From DASPFV01 sp035620975 (GTDB taxonomy: Bacteria; Acidobacteriota; Vicinamibacteria; Vicinamibacterales; 2-12-FULL-66-21), in NCBI GenBank assembly GCA_035620975.1, contig DASPFV010000106.1, forward strand, positions 1 through 64,000: a stretch of 64,000 nt of DNA. The letters are read 5' to 3'. Shown here in pieces: positions 59,693-64,000 of this stretch. The position numbers were made by a program, and so were the translations under genes. The stretch's first letter is position 1; each line of letters begins with the position of its first letter. The notes beneath the pieces were generated by a model, which saw only the letters and a list, made by a program, of their open reading frames with translations, made no database searches and had not been told where the DNA came from.

Positions 59693-60988
59693 TCAGGCCA
59701 TCAGCAGGACGTGCACGTCGCCCACGTTGGTGCCGGTGGGGCCCCATCGGATGAGGTCCCCCAGCGGTTCGAAGAAATGATACGCGTCGTTGTCGGCGAG
59801 CGCCGCACACCAGTCCAGGCCCAGGCGCATCGCCCGCTCCAGGGTCGTGGAGTCCACTCTCGCGCCGGCGGCGTCCGTCGGGCCGTCGATGCCGTCTGTT
59901 CCAGCGCTCGCCAGCACCGATGCGCGTCCGAGGGATGCGATATAGGGTGTGGTCGCGAGCGCGAACTCCTGGTTGCGGCCGCCACGCCCCCCGCCAGTCA
60001 CGGTCACCGTCGTCTCGCCGGCCGCAATCAGGCACAGGGGCCGCCGGACAGCTGTCCCGGCCCGACGGGTGCGCGCGATCAGAACCCGGGCCGCGACGCG
60101 CGCCTCCCCGCTCGTCGGCTCCTCCTCCACGACTACCTCGTATCCGAGGGTGGCGGCACACCGCGCCGCGCCATCCAGCGCCGTACGGCGGCTGCCGATG
60201 ACCTCGTACCGCGCCCCGGCAAGTCGCGGGTCGCCCGGCTTGGGCGTCTCCGGGATCACACCCGCTGCGCCCCTGCGAAGGTGCTCGAGCACGGCACGAG
60301 GCACGTCCTCCACCTTCAGCACGCGCTCGAGCGCCTCGTCGAAGGTCGTCGGATCCGCGACGGTGGGACCCGAGCCGATGACGGCCGGATCGTCGGGAAC
60401 GGGACCGTGCACGTCGGAAATAGCCAGGGTCAGGCTGCGGCCCGCCGCCACGCCAAGCCAGCCGCCCTTGATCGCCGAGAGATGGCGGCGTACGGAGTTG
60501 AGTGCCGCGATGTCCATCCCGCCTCGCATCATCGCCTGGGCGGTCCGGGCCTTCTCGTCGATCGTGAGGGGCGCCGACGGCGCCGCCATGAGGGCGGACG
60601 CGCCGCCGGACAGGAGCACAACGAGCTCGCGATCGGACCCGGCGGACTCCCGCGCCACGGCCAGCGCGCGCCTGCCGGCGTGTACGCTCGCGTCGTTCGG
60701 CAGGGGGTGTCCGGCCATCCAGGACTCGACCCGGGGCAGCGGCGGATCGGGCGGTGGGCCCGGGGCCGCCACGAGAACGTGGTGAAGGTGCGCGCCCGCG
60801 AGCTCGGAGAACCGCCGGGCCATCGGCCACGCCGCTTTGCCGGCGGCGATCACGTCGCAGGGACCCATCGATGGGACGGGGCGGTGGGCGTACCACTCGT
60901 CGAGCAGCCGCACCGGATCCACGGCGGCGAGCGCCGCGCGGAGAATCTGCTCGAGATCGGCGTGCAGACGCTGAAGGGCGACGGTCAG
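59693..60988 (-). CDS. Glycerate 2-kinase (MOFRL family), apparent CTG start
   Basis: 431 residues if started at CTG 60988 (LTVALQRLHADLEQILRAALAAVDPVRLLDEWY), overlapping the upstream stop as CTGA. MOFRL-type glycerate kinase: VIAAGKAAWPMARRF, LVVLLSGGASALMAAP, DIAALNSVRRHLSAIKGG, DVHGPVPDDPAVIGSGPTVADPTTF and, in the C-terminal domain, LIAAGETTVTVTGGGRGGRNQEFALA and ASAGTDGIDGPTDAAGARVD. No ATG, GTG or TTG is available near the homology-defined start. Converts D-glycerate to 2-phosphoglycerate. Confidence 0.85.
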   Translation of the reverse strand: MTVALQRLHADLEQILRAALAAVDPVRLLDEWYAHRPVPSMGPCDVIAAGKAAWPMARRFSELAGAHLHHVLVAAPGPPPDPPLPRVESWMAGHPLPNDASVHAGRRALAVARESAGSDRELVVLLSGGASALMAAPSAPLTIDEKARTAQAMMRGGMDIAALNSVRRHLSAIKGGWLGVAAGRSLTLAISDVHGPVPDDPAVIGSGPTVADPTTFDEALERVLKVEDVPRAVLEHLRRGAAGVIPETPKPGDPRLAGARYEVIGSRRTALDGAARCAATLGYEVVVEEEPTSGEARVAARVLIARTRRAGTAVRRPLCLIAAGETTVTVTGGGRGGRNQEFALATTPYIASLGRASVLASAGTDGIDGPTDAAGARVDSTTLERAMRLGLDWCAALADNDAYHFFEPLGDLIRWGPTGTNVGDVHVLLMA

Positions 60989-61293
60989 TGCATCTGGTCG
61001 GGGTCGGACCAGCCCGACAGGCCAGTCACTGCGTTGAATTTCCGGAGCAGGCCGCTCAGGACCTGATCCGCGTCGGCCTTCGCGCACAGTTGATCCAGCT
61101 GGCTCAGCACGCGCGCGAGCGCCCGCTCCGCGTCGGTGATGGCGCGCTCGGAGAAGTACTCGCGCTGCGCCGCGAGGCACTCCAGGTGTCGAATCAGCTC
61201 TGTGCGGTAGAAGTCGGTGAGAACCGTGACTGGTACGCTCGAAACCCCCCGCGGGCTGCCGAACGATGCCATGCGACTCCTCGCCTGCGACAT
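60985..61293 (-). CDS. 102-aa helical protein of unknown function
   Basis: 102 residues from ATG 61293 (a second ATG lies 21 bases on). The sequence VTVLTDFYRTELIRHLECLAAQREYFSERAITDAERALARVLSQLDQLCAKADADQVLSGLLRKFNAV is helical and acidic, protein-like in codon use; family not recognised. It is the first gene after a strong promoter and couples to the glycerate kinase gene. Confidence 0.68.
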   Translation of the reverse strand: MSQARSRMASFGSPRGVSSVPVTVLTDFYRTELIRHLECLAAQREYFSERAITDAERALARVLSQLDQLCAKADADQVLSGLLRKFNAVTGLSGWSDPDQMH

Positions 61294-61309
61294 GAGGGTG
61301 GGTAAGGCG

Positions 61310-61339
61310 AGTGTAAACGCGCCCCGGAACGGCTGTCAA
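61310..61339 (-). promoter_or_regulatory. Promoter of the 61293 gene and glycerate kinase
   Basis: Minus strand: TTGACA (61339-61334), 18-base spacer, TACACT (61315-61310). Start about 61303, so the message has only about 10 bases before the ATG. Confidence 0.7.
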
Positions 61340-61374
61340 CGGGAGACATGCAGGATGCGGTGGTCTGCCTCCTG

Positions 61375-62259
61375 CTACCGGCGCGTGACGATGAACGCGC
61401 CGGCACCTCCGAGGAGCATCCCGCCGAGCACGAGCAGGAGCGACAGCTCGACCGGGAGGAAGCTCAGTCGGCCGATGCCCAGCGTGGCGTCCGCGAGCTC
61501 CCCCACCCGGGCCCGGCCTACGGTGAATCCCAGCCAGAGCAGCAGGATGGCCAGAATCGAGCCGATGCCGCCCTGCAGCACCCCTTCCATCAGGAACGGG
61601 CCTCGGATATAGGCCAGCGGCGCACCAACGAGCTGCATGATTTCAATTTCGTCACGGCGGGCGTAGGCCGCAAGCCTCACGACGTTGGCCACAGTCAGCG
61701 CAGCGGCGACGGCCAGCATGGCCACGACCAGGAGACCCAGACCCCGCACGAAGCGGACGGCCGCATTGAGCCGGTTGAGCCAGCGTCGGTCGTATCGGAC
61801 GTCGGCGGCGCCGGGCGTGCCTGCCAGGGTCTCGGCCATGCGATCGACGGCGTCGCCGGCGTCCTGCCCCCGCGCGTTCAGCCGCACCTCGAGCGAGGCC
61901 GGCAAGGGGTTGCGGCCGAGACTGCCGGCGGCGCCGGCGAGGTCGGGAAACTCGTCCTGGAAGCGCTTCATCGCGTCCGCCTTGGACACGAAGCGCGTCT
62001 CGGCGGCCAGGCCGCTCGCCTCGACGATCGCGTCGAGCGCTTTTACCTGTTCGGGGGTCGCATCCTCATGCAGGAACACCGACAGCTCTGCAGCCTCGCT
62101 CCATCGGCCCACGACGCGCTGCAGGTTGGTATTGACGACCAGGAAGAAGCCGAGCACGAAAAGACCCGCGGCGATCGTGAGCACGCCGAGCGCCGCGGAC
62201 CTCCAGCCCCTGAGCAGGCTCGCGACGGCTTCGTCGAAGGCATACCGGAGGCCACGCAT
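61375..62259 (-). CDS. ftsX: Cell division protein FtsX
   Basis: 294 residues from ATG 62259, four bases after ftsE. One helix near the N-terminus (LGVLTIAAGLFVLGFFLVV), an extracellular domain (ELSVFLHEDATPEQVKALDAIVEASGL...FVSKADAMKRFQDEFPDL) and three C-terminal helices (RGLGLLVVAMLAVAAALTVANVV; IGSILAILLLWLGFTVG; LPVELSLLLVLGGMLLGGAGAFIV). With FtsE forms the divisome complex that activates periplasmic hydrolases. Confidence 0.93.
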   Translation of the reverse strand: MRGLRYAFDEAVASLLRGWRSAALGVLTIAAGLFVLGFFLVVNTNLQRVVGRWSEAAELSVFLHEDATPEQVKALDAIVEASGLAAETRFVSKADAMKRFQDEFPDLAGAAGSLGRNPLPASLEVRLNARGQDAGDAVDRMAETLAGTPGAADVRYDRRWLNRLNAAVRFVRGLGLLVVAMLAVAAALTVANVVRLAAYARRDEIEIMQLVGAPLAYIRGPFLMEGVLQGGIGSILAILLLWLGFTVGRARVGELADATLGIGRLSFLPVELSLLLVLGGMLLGGAGAFIVTRR

Positions 62260-62263
62260 GAGC

Positions 62264-62923
62264 TCAGCCCACCTCCACGATGCGGCCGTGATCCAGCGTG
62301 AGCGTGCGCCGCCCGACGCGGCGGATCAGCTCGCGGTCGTGGGTGGCCACGATGACGGTGGTGCCGCGAGCGTTGATCTCGCGGAACAGGTTCATGATCT
62401 CGAGCGAGAGGTCCGGGTCGAGGTTGCCCGTCGGCTCGTCGGCCAGGATGATCAGCGGATCGTTCACGAGCGCGCGGGCGATGGCGATCCGCTGCTGTTC
62501 GCCTCCGGACAGCTCGAGGGGATAGGCATTCATCCGGTGCTGGAGGCCGACCCACTTGAGCACCTGGAACGTCCGGCGCTGCTGCTGGGTGAGCGGCATG
62601 CCGAGCACCCGCGGGACGAACGCAATGTTCTCGAGCACGGTCTTGTTCGGGAGCAGCTTGAAATCCTGGAACACGAACCCGAGGGATCGGCGGTAGGACT
62701 GGACCTGGTTGAGGCTCAGCGTGGCGAGATCGCGGCCGCCGACGGCGAGCTGCCCCTCCGTGGGCACGTCGCGCCGCAGGAGCAGCCGGAGCAGGGTGGA
62801 CTTGCCGGCGCCGCTCGGACCGGTGAGGAACACGAACTCGCCCTTGTCCACGCGCACCGAGAGCCCCCGCAAGGCGTACACGCCGCGGGCGTACATCTTC
62901 GAGATGTTGTGCGCCTCGATCAC
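62264..62923 (-). CDS. ftsE: Cell division ATP-binding protein FtsE
   Basis: 219 residues from GTG 62923, overlapping gatB as GTGA. ABC ATPase: Walker A LTGPSGAGKSTLLRLL, Q loop VFQDFKLLPNKTV, signature LSGGEQQRIAIARAL, Walker B LIILADEPTGNLD and H loop VIVATHDRELI. FISKMYxxG-type opening (ISKMYARGVYALRG) is typical of FtsE. ftsX follows. Confidence 0.95.
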   Translation of the reverse strand: MIEAHNISKMYARGVYALRGLSVRVDKGEFVFLTGPSGAGKSTLLRLLLRRDVPTEGQLAVGGRDLATLSLNQVQSYRRSLGFVFQDFKLLPNKTVLENIAFVPRVLGMPLTQQQRRTFQVLKWVGLQHRMNAYPLELSGGEQQRIAIARALVNDPLIILADEPTGNLDPDLSLEIMNLFREINARGTTVIVATHDRELIRRVGRRTLTLDHGRIVEVG

Positions 62924-64000
62924 GACGCGGTGTCCAGCATCCGCCGCATCACGGCATTGACGAGCGCAGGATTGGCCTTGCCCCTGGTGGCTTTCATCAC
63001 CTGTCCGACGAGAAACCCGAACGTCTTCTGCTGCCCGGCGCGGTACTGCGCGACGGCCGGCGCATTGGCGGCCATCACCTCGCGCACCGCGGACTCGACC
63101 GCCGCCTCGTCGTCGATGCGGGCGAGGCCCTCCTCGGCGACGATCGCGTCGGCCGCGCGGCCCGACGCGCACATCTTCTCGAAGACCTCCTTGGCGATCG
63201 GTCCGGTAATCCTGCCCGAGTCGACGAGCCGAATCAAGCCGGCGAGCGCCTCGGGCGCGAGCGGCGCCGCCTCGATGCCCACGCCGAGCTCGTTCATCTT
63301 CCGGGTCAGCTCCCCCATGATCCAGTTGCTCGCGGCCTTCGCGTTGCCCGCCGCGGCGGCGGTCGCCTCGAAGTACGCGCCCAGGCCGGGCGACTGGGTC
63401 AGCAGCGTCGCGTCGTAGTCGGGCAGGGCGTATTCGGCGATGAACCGCTGGCGCCGGGCGTCCGGCAGCTCCGGCATCGAGATCCGGATCTCCTCCACCC
63501 AGGCGGGGTCGAGCGAGAGCGGCGGGAGATCGGGCTCCGGGAAATAGCGATAGTCATGGGCTTCTTCCTTGCTGCGCATCGAGACCGTCCGGCCCGACGC
63601 CGTATCCCAGAGCCGCGTTTCCTGCTCCACGCGGCCGCCGCCGGCGAGCATTGCGGTCTGCCGTTCGATTTCGTACTCGAGCGCGCGCTGCACGAAGCGG
63701 AACGAGTTGAGGTTCTTCACTTCCGCCTTGGTGCCGAAGTCGGCGCTGCCGGCGGGCCGGACCGACACGTTCGCGTCGCAGCGGAGGCTGCCTTCCTCCA
63801 TGTTGCCGTCGTTCACGCCGATGGCCACCAGGATGGCGCGCAGCCGGCTGAAGAACTCGCCGGCCTCGGCCGCCGAGCGCAGATCGGGCGCCGTGACGAT
63901 CTCGATGAGCGGGACGCCGCTGCGGTTGAAATCGAGGTAGGTCCGGCGGTCCGAGTCGGGAAACCCCTCGTGCAGCGACTTCCCGGCATCCTCCTCCAGG
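62920..64000 (-). CDS. gatB: Asp/Glu-tRNA(Asn/Gln) amidotransferase subunit B (5' end outside window)
   Basis: About 359 C-terminal residues are inside the window; the start is beyond 64000. LHEGFPDSDRRTYLDFNRSGVPLIEIVTAPDLRS, GSLRCDANVSVRPAG, TKAEVKNLNSFRFVQRALEYEIERQ, DYRYFPEPDLPPL and the C-terminal GatB/YqeY tail domain (KATRGKANPALVNAVMRRML) are all clear. GatCAB amidates misacylated Glu-tRNA(Gln) and Asp-tRNA(Asn). Coupled to ftsE by GTGA. gatA and gatC would be looked for outside the window. Confidence 0.96.
   Translation of the reverse strand, partial: LEEDAGKSLHEGFPDSDRRTYLDFNRSGVPLIEIVTAPDLRSAAEAGEFFSRLRAILVAIGVNDGNMEEGSLRCDANVSVRPAGSADFGTKAEVKNLNSFRFVQRALEYEIERQTAMLAGGGRVEQETRLWDTASGRTVSMRSKEEAHDYRYFPEPDLPPLSLDPAWVEEIRISMPELPDARRQRFIAEYALPDYDATLLTQSPGLGAYFEATAAAAGNAKAASNWIMGELTRKMNELGVGIEAAPLAPEALAGLIRLVDSGRITGPIAKEVFEKMCASGRAADAIVAEEGLARIDDEAAVESAVREVMAANAPAVAQYRAGQQKTFGFLVGQVMKATRGKANPALVNAVMRRMLDTAS

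Noticed and set aside
59693..61339. 548-residue frame as the glycerate kinase
   Set aside because: The N-terminal part lies over the 60985-61293 gene and is Arg-rich shadow; family length is about 430.

Overview
The window is a single high-GC bacterial chromosome segment carrying almost only housekeeping genes, densely packed. Gene content suggests an acidobacterium-like, Gram-negative (diderm) organism: LolA, a secretin, TonB, TatA, PEGA-domain and VWFA-related proteins, DUF4097 and DUF4390 proteins, murein recycling and SelB all occur together. I would guess Acidobacteriota, possibly class Vicinamibacteria, but this is inference from gene content and style, not from a marker search.

Layout. 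1-1045: right-hand edge of an integrated element. It holds the tail of an unknown gene, a tyrosine recombinase with a shortened N-terminus, and the tRNA-Ala(CGC) gene that the recombinase gene runs into. 1046-9428 (mostly +): a small unknown gene, a pseudokinase/PEGA membrane protein, a 56-aa Cys-rich protein, a polymerase-dead PolX/PHP paralogue, LolA and a lipoprotein secretin. 9436-16741 (-): a cell-wall operon nagZ-ldcA-mpl-pxpB-pxpC-murB-murA that combines murein recycling, two 5-oxoprolinase subunits and the first committed steps of peptidoglycan synthesis. 17013-18937 (+): genuine DNA polymerase X and a small partner. 18951-26986 (-): ffh-rpsP-khpA-rimM-trmD-rplS-rnhB-TPR-membrane protein-thiE-HEAT protein, a translation/SRP operon. 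27310-36916 (-): a long operon running from a TPR membrane protein and an RDD protein through pgpA, cinA, thpR, plsY, gpsA and ftsY to ribD-ribE-ribBA. 37066-37980 (+): ftcD. 37984-43982 (-): NtrX/NtrY-type two-component system, DUF4390, nrdR and a multispan membrane protein. 44141-48749 (+): DUF4097 protein, purC, a Fis-type small regulator and CIRCE-controlled groES-groEL with a strong terminator. 48905-52812 (-): secreted alpha/beta hydrolase, TonB, stress-type protein, VWFA protein. 52799-52960 (+): tatA. 52993-57203 (-): rnr-selB. 57334-59251 (+): an ECF sigma cassette. 59267-64000 (-): gatB (cut by the window end), ftsE-ftsX, a small protein, glycerate kinase and a small membrane-anchored protein.

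Themes. Genes are coupled very tightly: at least sixteen junctions are four-base NTGA start/stop overlaps, and convergent neighbours are often separated by only 3-15 bases with no room for a terminator. Two downstream genes have no ordinary start codon at their homology-defined start (ATC at 20683, CTG at 60988). Several spacers contain tandem arrays of degenerate 7-base units, a different heptamer in each spacer; this is the most unusual pattern I see. Other notable points are the catalytically dead PolX paralogue beside an intact PolX, Asp in place of the MurA catalytic Cys, and two CIRCE-type operators around the groESL promoter.

Non-coding stretches not listed separately (1072-1214, 4668-4884, 27093-27309, 43983-44140, 45266-45328, 48807-48904) hold nothing I can name. 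No CRISPR array, rRNA or intact insertion sequence was seen.
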